DNA of 64,000 nucleotides, taken from assembly GCF_019578655.1 (NCBI RefSeq), contig NC_063258.1, forward strand, positions 1,240,001-1,304,000, given 5' to 3'. Source of the DNA: Ricinus communis. Taxonomy: Eukaryota; Streptophyta; Magnoliopsida; Malpighiales; Euphorbiaceae. Positions 11,322-22,234 of this stretch are shown here, piece by piece. Both the position numbers and the translations under genes were made by a program. The first letter of the stretch is position 1. Each line of letters starts with the position of its first letter. The notes below the pieces were generated by a model. That model saw only the letters and a program-made list of their open reading frames with translations. It had not been told where the DNA came from and made no database searches.

Positions 11322-13085
11322 TGAAACACCTTATGGAAACTAAGAGGGGGTGAATTGATTGTTTACAAAAATAAATTCTAACTAAAAACTTTTACTTTGA
11401 AGAACTTGTGTATTAAAACCAATACTAACAGAAGCAATTAATCAAAGTAATTGAATAATTCTCAAGCAAGAATAAATTGCCACATATAGCAAGCATAAAT
11501 ATAACAAATATAAAAGTGTAGGAAATAGAAATTCAAATATAAGATTTATAGTGGTTCATCCAACTCCTTGCCTGCATCCACTGCTCAAGCTTCACTTGAG
11601 ATTTTCATTATCAATAATCTTTTTATGGATGCAAGATCAAACCCAAGAGCTTTCAAGCTCATACTCAAACTTCTTACAAGTGTTTTTCTATGGCTAAGAC
11701 TCAAACCTTCAAACCTACGTGTTTTCAAGATACACATTTAAACCTTTTCAAGTGTTGTATGGCTCACACTCAAATCCTTATAATAAAGAATGATTTAGAG
11801 AAGAAAGAAACCAAGTTCACTCTTACAAGTATAGCTTAATAATAAAAGGTAAAGTGAACTTACAGCCCTCATACAAAGTGTTTCAACTTTACAAATGAAG
11901 AAAAAGAGGGTCTGATGATGAATTCTATGCTCAAAGATGTTTGAAGATATTTTCCACTTGTATTTTATCTTTGGAGAGCTTAAAGCCCTTCAATTTCATG
12001 TTCCAAGTGAGTATTCGTAGTGCCTTTCCTTCATATTGCCGTTATAAGAGTTGGTTAGGTCAAATCTTCTCTAACAGCTATAAAATCGTTATTAAATGCA
12101 TTGTCAGTGCAAATTTTGTAATTGACAAATCCTTATCGTGATCGTGCAAAATATGACCATTAGAGATTCGCGGTCGCGATATAGGTCGCAATCTCTATTG
12201 GACTGTTTTTGCTCTTTTTTGCGGTTACTTTTTTTTAAGTCGCGAACGCGATTACTTTTGAATTCAATATCTTGAGCTCTTTAAATCCAAATGATGAACA
12301 ATTTCTTTTGTTAAAAAATTCCATCAGTCTATTACAACTTTATAGTTTAGAGTAGTAATTCCAAAAACAATCATCTTTATACTCTAAAAAATCAAAACAT
12401 TTGATTGCTCATCTAGACGAGACCATTTGGACATACTTTAGTATTTTAGCTATTGCGCTTTCTATACACCTTGAATTGATGTAATACATTTTGCATATGA
12501 AATTAGGCTTCCAAAGCTATAACTCTGAAGAATGGTATATTAAAAATCCTCTTGAAGTAATAATTCTACTAATTCTAATTGACCTCATTTGTTATAATCC
12601 AATCTGACAGCTGGAGCATTATTCACTCAAAAATTCAAATATCCATTTTTATAGCTCCAAAAACTTTTCCAATTTTTGTTCCTGAACTAGACTGATGTAG
12701 CTATCCATCCATATATGGTTTGCCCTCATAATCTCTTTTAAATAGTATAATTTATTCTTCAAACTTTAGTTAACTAATTTTATTTAAAGGAGATCATCCT
12801 TGTCCACATGAGTTTCTTGATTCCACATGCTTTTTGCATTGCCCTTATATGGTTTATCACTTTTTCCACTTTTATTACTTCATGATTTTATCTTGATTTT
12901 CATATTGACCGAATATTCAAGTCCTTGACTCTTTAATCCATGTTCACACTTATGCCTTCATCTTCATTTATATGCATCAATGATAATTAAAGATTGCCTA
13001 CCAAGAACAATAATTATGAACAAGAATGTTAGTAGTAATAATATTTTACATCATCAAAAGCACATATAAAGTCTTAGGGTTAACA
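11322..13085 (-). repeat. 5' LTR of the gag-only Copia-type element (1764 bp)
   Basis: Pairs with 6216-8135. It has the same termini and contains the same blocks, such as 'ttagtagtaataat' before the end and 'gctatccatccat'. The PBS lies outside its left end, so this is the upstream LTR of a minus-strand element. Confidence 0.85.
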
Positions 13086-13090
13086 TAAAT

Positions 13091-13625
13091 CAATCAAGAA
13101 GCAATCCACAATCTAGAGTTGCAAGTAGAGCAATTAGTCAAGAAAATTGCTAAAAGAGAGTAAGAAAAACTACCTAGTGATACCAAAGTGAATCCCAAGG
13201 AAATAGTTAAGGCCATTACTTTGAGGAATGAAAGAGAATCACCTGAAGCTAAGGTTGAATGGAAGAAGGTAGTAGTTGAAAAGAAAGCTAATGATGGAGA
13301 AACATCAAGTGAAGAAGAAGAGTAAGAAAAAGGAAGAAAATGAATATGATTTATCTTTGATAAAGCCTTATGTTCCACCAATCCCGTACCCACAATGGCT
13401 TTAGAATAAGAATGATGAAAATAGTTTTCTAAATTTTTATCAATCTTCAAGAAAATTTAGATCAATATTCCTTTTGCTGAAGCTCTTGCTTAATTTCATC
13501 TTATACCTTGAAGGAAATTATTTCCAATAAGTAGAGGAATAAGCTACAGTCCCATTGATAGAGGAACACAATGAAATCCTATAAAAGAAGCTGCCTCTTA
13601 AGATGAAGGATGCAAGGAGTTTTCT
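13091..13625 (+). pseudogene. Gypsy gag, 3' part, resumes after the nested Copia-type element
   Basis: The frame interrupted at 6215 continues here (after the duplication 13086-13090) with 'NQEAIHNLELQVEQL'. Next come 'NPKEIVKAITLRN', a hallmark of the Athila/Tat gag-to-protease linker, and later 'NEILYKKLPLKMKD', which normally precedes the protease. Stops and a few frameshifts are present. The piece is cut at 13625 by a solo LTR and goes on at 14576. Confidence 0.8.
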
Positions 13626-14570
13626 TGATGCAACCAAGGATGCATCTAAGTCAACTAGCATGGATCCATTAGCCTATGGAGGACCAATGACATGAGCAAG
13701 GAGTAAGAAGTTCAAGCAAGCCTTAAATTCTTACTTGGAGCATGTTTTGAAGATAGCTAATGATGGTGCTTTTGATGGTTTTGATGATGATAACAATGCC
13801 TTAAAGATAGTGACATCAATTACTATTAATGAGCAAAGGGGGCAGAAGCTCAACTTCCATAAGGCGTGACCACACCTTACAGTATATAAGTTGCCTACAA
13901 AAAGAGCTCCGAATTTTTCAAGAAAACATTCGTAATGGATCCGTTTTTAGTTAATTTCCTCTATTTTTGGAAGTATTAGATAAAGAAAACTTCGTCCCAT
14001 GAATTTAGGATTTTAATTAGGGTTAGATTACTCTTTATCTTATCCTTCCTTATAGGGATAAGATTGGCCATACATTAGGAGTCTTTTAGGGTTTGATTTT
14101 GATTCCTTATCTCTTAGTCCTTTTAGGGTTTAGAATCACTTCAAAGCCCTATAAATAGAGCTATGTATTTCGGCTAAAACAATAAGATCAATATATATTT
14201 CTGAATGAAGTTTTATTTGAGTTGTTAACTCTTATTCCTTAAGGTGCTCCTTATTGAATTTCTTGAGATTAAATTAACTTGTTTGATTTAACTTCACATC
14301 TACATGTTTTATCAATCAATTAACTTTTTATTAGTTTCTTGGGTTGTTTGAACATTCTTCATCTATTTATAACTAAAGGGCTTAGTAGTTCTATTGCTAA
14401 GTTTGTTAGTTCCATAATCAATTGCAAAATTTCAAGTTAGATTTTGGGGTGACAAATTCGAACTTATTGGTAAGGGTGCTTCCTTTTAAATAGGGAGAGC
14501 GTTTATCAGTTTGATTTTCTCACCATTACTTATGTTGGTGTTTGAACGTATCCGGTTCGAGTTCGTATCA
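13626..14570 (+). mobile_element. Solo LTR (945 bp) inserted in the old Gypsy element
   Basis: It begins TGATGCAACC and ends GTTCGTATCA, and is flanked on both sides by TTTCT (13621-13625 and 14571-14575). TG...CA ends plus a perfect 5-bp duplication and no interior indicate a solo LTR. From 13860 to about 14100 it resembles the LTR at 22404-22620, including the near-palindrome TAAGGCGTGACCACACCTTA. Its first 220 bp contain an open stretch with a 'GPMT.ARSKKFKQAL' motif seen in Gypsy polyproteins. Confidence 0.85.
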
Positions 14571-14575
14571 TTTCT

Positions 14576-15175
14576 ATTCTTTATTCTATTAGTGATATTA
14601 GTATTAGAAATTACTGATGTGATTTGGGTGCTAGTAAAAATTTGATTCCTTTAGCCTTTTTCAAAAACTTGGTATAACTAACATGAAATCAACTATTGTT
14701 TCACTACAACTTGCTGATAGATTTATTAAATAACCTATAGGGCTATTGAAAGTGGAAAAGTTTTATTTAGCTGCTGATTTTCTTATTTTGGATATGGAAG
14801 ATGATGTAGATATGTCTATCATTGTTAAAGCATTAAAGAAACCCTACGTAAATGATACTTATTTTATAATTGATATTGATTGATATTTTAGTTGAAACAG
14901 TTTTTATAAATAAATCATACCAAGAACCATTAAAGGCATGTCTAGCATTGAGCTTGAATGAGAAAGAGGAGAATGTTGAGTAAACTTTAAGGTCAAGTGG
15001 AGAGGGTGTTAGAATTTACAAGCATAATTTAAGATTTGAGGATCTTGGTCAAGAAAAACCAAAACTGAATTTCTCAATCAAAACATCACCTAAATTTGAA
15101 CTTAAACAATGCCCATCTCATTTTACTTCTATATTTTTGGGTGTTAATGATACTTCTCCTGTAAATAATTCTACT
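14576..15175 (+). pseudogene. Gypsy protease and linker remnant
   Basis: The aspartic-protease region is recognisable. 'CDLGASKNLIPLAFFKNL' (14613-14670) contains the D-L-G-A-S pattern that in Athila/Tat elements replaces D-T/S-G. It is followed by a segment like 'LQLADRS', then 'FWIWKM'. Near 15060-15160 comes the linker that precedes RT ('FELKQCPSHF' and 'FLGVNDTSPV'). RT, RNase H and integrase are all absent: the sequence goes from this linker straight to 3' noncoding DNA. Stops are frequent. It is a non-autonomous or internally deleted relic. Confidence 0.7.
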
Positions 15176-16386
15176 TAACTTTTGCAAAGAAGGATAAACC
15201 GCTGAAGAAGAAAAGATAAAGAAGGCTAGTTTTTGGGACTTTCAAAGAGTTATTAGTAAGGTGTGGAGAAAAAATTTAAAGAAACCTCCTTGAATAAAAA
15301 AAGAATAGGCCAAAAGGCAAGCTAGACTATAAACAAGCACTTCTTGGGATACAACCCAAGTAATATTTTTAGTTTTCTTTTTATTTTTTTGGCAGTAATT
15401 TTAGAACCCTTTACTTAGATTAGTTGCTTAAGCTTATGTAATTTAGTTATGTTTTTGCTATTTAATATTTTTGTTAAGTGTTGATTATTAGCAGTTATTT
15501 TTTACTATTCTCTTATCACTATTTGAGTCGACCGTGCAATCCAAGTGTAATGACAACAAGCAATTAAAGAATGAAAATCACATGGGGAGTACTACTTGAT
15601 TTTTACTTTTCTTTTTCTTTTTTTTCTTTTCTTTTTCACAATAAAGACAATGTTTAAATTAAGGGTTTTAAATTTTTAGCCTTCATTTATTTATATTGTT
15701 TTATTTTTAGGTGCCAATTACTTGAATTTTGGATAACTTAATTTTTTGCTTGATTCATGATTATATTATTGTCATCAATTGGAAATCAAGAGTGATTAGT
15801 ATAATTAATCTATGCTTATATAGTAAATTATTTGGATTTTTGTTCTTCGCACGATACCTTAGCATTATTAACATGGATAGTTAATGATATTACAGGTTAT
15901 TATTCTTTTATGCCATTTTGGAATTAATAAGTTGATTTGTGTTGGAAATCCCTACTCTATTGTTGTTTAGTTATTGAATAACTAGAGATCTTCATCATAA
16001 ATGTTGATTTTCGGGTCAAAAGGTAATTAATCAATATAAGTAAGCAAAACTTCTTAAGGTTGTTATATGTTGAGTAACTAGGTGCTTTCACCATATATGT
16101 TAGTATTCGAATAAAAAGACTATAAAACTCTTAAGAAAAAAGAGATTTAGTTATCATCTAAGTACTCAATAAGGAAATATTCTATAGATGATAGAAAAGA
16201 AAGAGTAATCTCTTAGCAATGCAAAAAGATAAAATGAGAATTGAGATTGAGATGAGTGTTTTAAAGACCATTGTAGTATGATGGAATAATTTCATTAGTG
16301 ATTGAATTCATTGTTTATATTCGCTTTGCATTAAGGTCACAGACACATATATATTTGGATTTTATTAGGATGTTGCACATGAATTA
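15176..16386 (+). other. 3' untranslated region of the old Gypsy element
   Basis: It contains the landmark 'cttgggatacaacccaag' (15340-15357), matching the G-G-C-A-A-C-C-C-type block after pol in Athila-like elements. The 'aaagacaatgtttaaattaag' region (15645) follows. The 'gagtaac' style segments near 15990 and 16070 closely parallel 27180-27330. The 3' LTR that should follow is missing, because Cassandra sequence starts at 16387. Confidence 0.7.
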
Positions 16387-16611
16387 TATGACAGCTTAGC
16401 CTGGAGAAGCGATTCGACAAAGGCGGGAAGTGGATGCTAGGGCAAAGATAAGATGCTTGGAAAAGGAGCGGCTTCTAGGGTGGCAGCACTATAAGGTACG
16501 AGAGTACATGAATGAATCGAATTGCACATTGAAATGGGTCAGGAAATGGTTGATAACATATATGTAAAGAGTTAAAACTAATAACACGAGGCGCTTTTTG
16601 GTTGTTTGGCT

Positions 16612-16695
16612 GTGGAGTTGTAGAAACTCCAAAGTTAAACGTGCTTGGTTCAGAGAAAGTCCAGGATGGGGGATCTCTTATAAATTTCTCAAACC
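16612..16695 (+). repeat. 5S rRNA-like segment in Cassandra LTR 1
   Basis: 'aactccaaagttaaacgtgc' followed by 'ttggttcagag', 'ccaggatgggggatc' and 'tttctcaaacccgc' parallels the 3' half of plant 5S rRNA, including the internal Pol III promoter region (A box, intermediate element, C box). It is a diverged copy in an LTR, not a 5S gene. Confidence 0.8.
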
Positions 16696-16984
16696 CGCAA
16701 AAGGGGCAAAACCATGAGGCCAATGGGTGCCAAAGCAAACAATATCTCATGTGATCTGATTCGGGAGAGGTGGTCCGACAAGGGCGGGAAGTGGACGTCG
16801 GGGTAAAGATAGGATACTTGGACAATGAGCGGCTTCTTGCAGGCTTCTAGGATGATAGCACTCTAAGGTATGGGGTACATGAATGAATCGAGTTGCATAT
16901 TGAAATGGGGCAGAAAAAGGTTGATAATATATATGTAAAGAGTTGGAACTAATCATATGAGGTGCCTTTTGGTTGTTCGGCCGT

Positions 16985-17070
16985 GGAGTTGTAGGAACTC
17001 CAAAGTTAAACGTGCTTGGTTCAAAGAAATTTCAGGATAGGAGACCTCCTAGGAAGTTCTCGAACCCGCC
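16985..17070 (+). repeat. 5S rRNA-like segment in Cassandra LTR 2
   Basis: It has the same core as LTR 1 with 'gacctcctaggaagttctcg', very close to the 5S C-box region GACCTCCTGGGAAGTCCTCG. Confidence 0.8.
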
Positions 17071-17456
17071 AAAGGGACAAAACCGTGAGACCAGTAAAGG
17101 GCCAAAGCGGACAATGTCTCATGTGATCTAATTGTGGGTCATTACAAATGGTATCAAAGCGGGACCCCTCTAGTAGATGTTTGGTTCGAGGACGAACCAT
17201 ACGGAAGCTGGTGGGCATGTGACAACCTGGCCTAGAGAAGCGGTGCGACGAGAGCGGGAAGTGGATGCCGGGCCAAAGATAGGATGCCTGGACAAGTAGC
17301 AGCTTCTTGTAGGCTTCTAGGATGGCAGCACTCTAAGCTATAGGGGCACATGAATGAATCGAATTGCACATTGAAATGGAGTGGGAAATGGTTGATAACA
17401 TATATATAAAGAGTTAGAAATAATTACATGAGGCGCATTTTGGTTGTTTGGCTGTG

Positions 17457-17540
17457 GAATTGTAGGAACTCCAGAGTTAAACGTACTTGGTTCAGAGAAA
17501 TTCCAAGATTGGGACCTCCTGGGAAGTTCTCAAACTCGCC
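17457..17540 (+). repeat. 5S rRNA-like segment in Cassandra LTR 3
   Basis: 'gacctcctgggaagttctca' keeps the 5S C box almost unchanged; the A-box part reads 'agagttaaacgtacttgg'. Confidence 0.8.
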
Positions 17541-17639
17541 AAAGGGACAAAACTGTAAGGCCAATGGAGGCCAAAGTGGACAATATCTCATGTGATCTAG
17601 TTCCATATCGTTACAAATGATATCAGAGCAAGACCCCTT

Positions 17640-17900
17640 GAGAGTGAGTTAAATTTGCTCTTTAGTTGCCGGCTTTTTGGGATGACCAGACTGGATTTAA
17701 GGACCCTGATCGAGCTCTGCTCTCTAGGCGCTAGTCCTGTTAGAATGAGAGAACCGAAAGGCTGTTAGTATTGGGTTAGGGTTCTGTGAGGTATTTGTCC
17801 CGTAACATGTAAAATATATTTTACTGAATCATGACATGATACATGTTTTGATATAGCCTAATATTTTATTTTGATTAAAAAAATATTTATTGAGGTAGAT
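17640..17900 (+). repeat. Fragment of FamA LTR tail inside the Cassandra array
   Basis: 'gaccctgatcgagctctgctctctaggcgc' style text, then 'gagagaaccgaaaggct' and 'ttagggttctgtgaggtatttgtcccgtaa', match the distal part of the large LTR family at 55140-55510 and 63850-63970. Only the tail is present. It sits between Cassandra LTR 3 with its PBS and LTR 4, so it was inserted or recombined into the array. I see nothing recognisable from 17900 to 18027. Confidence 0.75.
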
Positions 17901-18054
17901 GTATTTATCCAAAATGAACTCGTAAGACTACTAAATTTTAATTCTTAATATGTTAGTAAATAAATTGTGTTGCCTATAATCATACTGTTTATAAATATCA
18001 TACATGTTATGATTATGATATTGGGATGAGTCGCCTTTTGATTTTTTGGCTATG

Positions 18055-18135
18055 GAGTTGTAGGAACTCCAAAGTTAAACGTGCTTAGTTCAGAGAAATT
18101 TCAAGATGGGGACCTCCTGAGAAGTTCTTGAACCT
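18055..18135 (+). repeat. 5S rRNA-like segment in Cassandra LTR 4
   Basis: 'aaagttaaacgtgcttagtt' and 'gacctcctgagaagttcttg' give the fourth 5S-like core. The LTR around it has lost its 5' half. Confidence 0.8.
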
Positions 18136-18322
18136 GCCAAAGGGACAAAACTGTGAAGCCAGTGGAGGCCATAGCGGATAATATCTTATGTGATATGGTT
18201 CTGGGTCGTTATATAATGATAACAGAGCATGACCCCTCTAGTAGATGTGTGGTTTAAGGACGAACCAGGCGGAAGCTGGTGGGCATGTGACAGCGTGGAC
18301 TGGAGAAGCGGTCCGACGAGGG

Positions 18323-21300
18323 GTTGATGAAAAACATTCAGGTAAAAATGGGCATGTACTTTTTTGCTCGAAACAAAAGACTAATGATAGCTGGATTATT
18401 AATTCCGGAGCTACCGACCATATGACATTTGACCATTGTGATTTTGTTGAAACCACAGTTCGAAAAATAACCAGTATAGCCAATGCAAATAGGATATCAT
18501 ATCCTATAACTGGGGCTGGAAAAGTTTCTCTTTCCCCTTCTTTTTCATTAGAAAATACACTATTAGTCCCATCTCTCTCAACTAAGCTGATTTTTGTAGG
18601 CAAAGCAACAGAGGTATTAAATTTTTGTGTGCCTATATACCCTGCTTTCTGTTTATTTCAAGATATTCTCACCAAGGAGATTATTGGTCGTGGTACTAAA
18701 AGGGAGGGGTTGTATTACATGGATGACTTTAGCTGCGGCAGAGCAAATTATAAGCATTCCAATGAAGCAAAAGAAAGGCAAATTTTATGGCATGATCCGT
18801 TGGGACATTCCTCATTTCATTATATGAGACATTTTATTTCCAGAATGGTTCACATTTGAAGAAGTTAAATCTAGAATGTAAAGTCTGTATCCAAGCTAAA
18901 AGTCATCATGTGCCTTATCCAATAAGTTTGAATAAATGTGATACTCCTTTCTTTATAGTGCATTCTGATGTTTGGGGTCCTGCCTCTATCAATGTGTTTT
19001 CTGGTATGAAATGGTTTGTGACTTTCATAGATGACTGTACAAGGATGACATGGCTTTACTTGATGAAGAATAAAAATGAGGGGGCTGGCATATTTAGATC
19101 ATTTTACAACATGATTCAAACACAATTCTCAACTAAACTATAGATTCTTCAATCTAACAATAGTAAAGAGTATGATAATGCAGAAATGAAAGGATATTTT
19201 CAAACCCATGGCCTTCTTCATGAAACTACTTGCTCTCACACACAACAAAATGGTGTCGCGAAGCGAAAAAATAGGCACATTCTTGAAATGATTCGAGCAC
19301 TCTTAACTACTGCACAGACTCCAAAGAGATTCTGGCCAGATGCAGTAATAACTGCAGTTTACTTGATCAATCAAATGCCATCACGGGTCTTGAAATTTAA
19401 AACTCCTCTGCAAGCTCTTGCTCATCATGTGACCTTACCTTCAGTTCTTCCACTAAGAAAATTTGGTTGTGTGGTGTATGTTCATCTCTATAAAAATCAA
19501 TGAACTAAACTTGATCCATGTGCCATTCGTTGCTTATTCTTAGGATATGCAGCTCATAAGAAAGGATATCGATGTTATGACCCTACTACTACACGACTTT
19601 ATATGACTATGGATGTCAGTTTTCTAGAATCAGAAAATTACTTCTCATTCCCATCTTCTCAATCTTCTCTCAAGGGGAGATGATATGTGAAGAGCAAAAT
19701 TGGGAACATTGGCCATATTTTAGAGAAGAGTCAGCTCTAGCTTTAGAATTGAAACATGCCCATAAATCTCAACATACTCGATCAGAGGAACTGACAGAAG
19801 AACCACGATCAGAGGAACTGACATAAGAACCAATGATTATGGATCAGATAGGAAACATTGAGAAGGTTGGAAGTCTTAAACAACTTACAATGATAGATGA
19901 AGAAAAAGAACAATCCCTATCGCATCCAATAGTACCACCAACCAATCAATCTTTAGAGAATATTTCTGAGGTATAATTTCTGAACTCTTCTCAATATAAT
20001 TCTTTAGATGACTCGGTTGGATATAAGTTGCCCTTCAGACATAATCGAGGGAATCCTCCAAATCGTTATTCACCTTATCATGAAGAGAGGAAGTCAAAGT
20101 ACCCAATTTCTAATTATGTATCTACTAAGAGATTATCAAAATCTCTTAAAGCATTTGTGTATAAAGTGTCTACCAATTTTATTCCTAAAATAGTGACTGA
20201 AGCTATGAATGAACTAAAGTGGGCTCAAGCAATAGATGAAGAAATGAAAGCATTACACAAAAATGGTACCTGGACACTTGTACCATTACCGAAGGAAAAA
20301 GAAGACTGTGGGTGCAAATGGGTATTTTCCATCAAGTATAGTGCAGATGGATCAGTTCAAAAACACAAAGTGAGGTTTGTTGCAAAGGGATTCACACACA
20401 CATATGGAGTAGATTATCAAGAAACTTTCTCACCTGTTGCAAATTTAAATACTATAAGAGTGTTGCTCTCTCTTGCCATGAACCGAGACTAGCCATTACT
20501 TCAGTTTGATGTGAAAAATGCTTTCCTTCATGGAGAGCTTAAGGAAGAGGTGTACATGGATATTCCACCTGGTTTTGCTACTTCACCATAAGTGGAGGTT
20601 GTTTGTAAACTAGACAAGGCATTATACCGGTTCAAACAATCACCTAGAGCATGGTTTAGTCAGTTTAGCCTTGCAATGAGGAAATATGGTTTCAAAAAAA
20701 AACAATTCAGACCACATACTTTTTTTGAAACATAGACAAGGGAAAGTAACTGCTCTAATTATCTATGTTGATGATATGATAATTACTGGAGACGGTCAAG
20801 AAGAAATCTCTAACGTGCAAGAATTCTTGGCAACTGAATTCGAAATGAAAAATTTGGGTGGATTAAAATAGTTTTTAGGTATTGAAGTAGCTCGCTTAAA
20901 ACAGGGTATTTTTTTGTTACAACGAAAATATGTGCTTGATTTGTTGTATAAGACAGGATTGCTTGATTGTAGACTCGTGGGCACTCTAATAGAACAAAAT
21001 CATGGTGTAGGAGAATAGCCAAACCAAGCTCCTACAAACAAAGAAAGATATCAACAATTTACTTGTCCTATACCCGACCTGATATTGCCCATGTAGTAAG
21101 CCTTGTTAGTCAGTTCATGCATTGCCCAAGTGAAGGTCACATGAATGTTGTGGTCTGGATACTACGTTATTTGAAGTCCTCTCTAGGTAGGGGGCTCTTG
21201 TTCAAGAAAAATAACCATATTCATTTTGATGGTTATACGGATGCAGACTGGGCAGGAAACCTTACAGATAGAAAATCTACATCATGATATTTTACATTTG

Positions 21301-21699
21301 TGGGAGGCAACCTAGTCACCTGGAAAAAGTAAGAAACAAAAGGTTGTTGCATTGTCTAGCGCAGAGGCATGGCTAAAGGACTTTGCGAACTTCTTTGGTT
21401 GAAGAGATTAATGGAGGAAATTGGATATTCAACTGAATCAACAATGAACCCCTTTTGTGATAATAAGGCTACTATAGAAATTGCACACAATCCAATTTAA
21501 CATAATCGCACTAAACATGTTGAAGTGGATCGACATTTCATTAGGCAGAAACTTAAAGACAAGATAGTTCAATTTCCATTTATCAAGTTAGAAGATCAGT
21601 TGGCAGATATACTCAAAAAGGGTGTTCCTAGTAAAGCATTCTATAGATCACTTATCAAGCTGGGGATTGAAGATATCTCTGCACCAATTTGAGGGGGAG
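18323..21699 (+). pseudogene. 5'-truncated Copia pol (protease, integrase, RT, RNase H), broken
   Basis: Domains are in order. Protease: 'WIINSGATDHMTF' at 18392. GAG-pre-integrase: 'LWHDPLGHSSF' near 18790. Integrase core: 'HSDVWGP' at 18961 and 'FVTFIDDCTRMTWLYL' at 19015-19062. RT: 'KHKVRFVAKGFTHTYGVDYQETF' region at 20360-20430 and 'YVDD' at 20764-20775. RNase H: 'GYTDADWAGN' near 21231 and 'AEAWLKGLCELL' region near 21360. gag and the 5' LTR are missing, and Cassandra sequence abuts at 18322. Key residues are lost: protease Asp to Asn at 18401, integrase second Asp to Asn at 19156, integrase Glu to Lys at 19261. Stops include 19141 and 20490 (a Trp codon turned TAG). It is inactive. Confidence 0.9.
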
Positions 21700-21990
21700 T
21701 ATTAACGTGATATGTTGACTGGAGCAATTTTAGGAATCAATTAGTTGGTTATCCTTTCTTTCTTAATTTATTTCTATATAGTGATTCTAGCCTAGAATAA
21801 TGTAATTTAGTTTTCATCCAAATATAGCTCATTAGAAAGTGTATATATATTTATTACTCATTGTAATTAAATATGTGCGAAGTAATTCAATTCTGATCAA
21901 TAAATTCACCATATTTAATGTTGGGTATGAGACAGTTCAACCATCTCAATCTGTAACTCTTTCCACATCTATTAATACTTAAAGATGAAT
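21687..21990 (+). repeat. Polypurine tract and 3' LTR of the Copia pseudogene
   Basis: 'tttgagggggag' (21687-21699) is the usual Copia polypurine tract. The LTR probably starts at 21700 with TATTAACGTG, where a TG has become TA. The right end is not certain; text like 'caattctgatcaataaattc' near 21890 is typical of the R/U5 part. There is no 5' partner. Confidence 0.6.
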
Positions 21991-22234
21991 AAATCAAATA
22001 TATCAAAACAACCAAACACAACTAGTGTAAAGGAAAGAAGCCAAAAAAATCAAGAAACACCATGAAAATCCTAAAAAAAAATAAAGAAACTAAAAAAAAC
22101 ATTTGTATGTGTGCACATTAAAAAGAAATAAGGATAAAACTTTATCAAATCAATAACCACAAAATCACAAAAGAAAAAGAAAATAATCATACTGAATAAA
22201 TAGTTATACTTATTATTTTTAATTCCCTTACATT
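21991..22234. other. A-rich spacer, nothing recognised
   Basis: Simple A-rich sequence with no open frame, repeat unit or motif that I can name. It lies between the Copia 3' LTR and the next Gypsy LTR. Confidence 0.4.

Larger units (their letters stand above)
6216..13085 (-). mobile_element. Gag-only Copia-type LTR retrotransposon (TR-GAG-like), nested
   Basis: Two similar LTRs (6216-8135 and 11322-13085) flank about 3.2 kb on the minus strand. LTR ends are TGTTAACC and TTTCA read on the minus strand. The flanks are CAAAT (6211-6215) and TAAAT (13086-13090), a 5-bp duplication with one change. The interior has an initiator-Met tRNA-type PBS, a Copia gag and a purine tract, but no protease, integrase, RT or RNase H. 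This matches the plan of non-autonomous gag-only elements described in plants as TR-GAGs. It is inserted in the gag of the older Gypsy element, whose frame closes when the insert and one duplication are removed. Confidence 0.85.
16387..18322 (+). mobile_element. Tandem array of Cassandra-type TRIM units
   Basis: The unit is an LTR of about 398 bp plus a 71-bp interior. LTRs open TGTGACA(A/G)CCTGGCC and end GGGTC(A/G)TTACA. The interior holds a PBS 'AATGGTATCAAAGC' and ends in 'GGAAGCTGGTGGGCA', a purine-rich tract. Each LTR has a 5S rRNA-like core, the defining mark of Cassandra. LTR 1 (16387-16755) is fused directly to LTR 2 (16756-17146), with the tail, interior and head deleted between them. 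The interior 17147-17217 leads to LTR 3 (17218-17615). LTR 4 (about 18028-18216) lacks its head. The interior 18217-18285 leads to a 36-bp stub of LTR 5. There is no coding capacity; open frames here are accidental. Confidence 0.85.

Noticed and set aside
16475..17606. Several minus-strand open frames of 60-116 codons
   Set aside because: They repeat at the same place in each Cassandra LTR and lie across 5S-like cores; the text is non-coding LTR sequence.
16612..18135. Real 5S rRNA gene cluster
   Set aside because: Only the 3' half of 5S is recognisable, several positions differ, and each core sits in an LTR with PBS and polypurine tract next to it, as in Cassandra.
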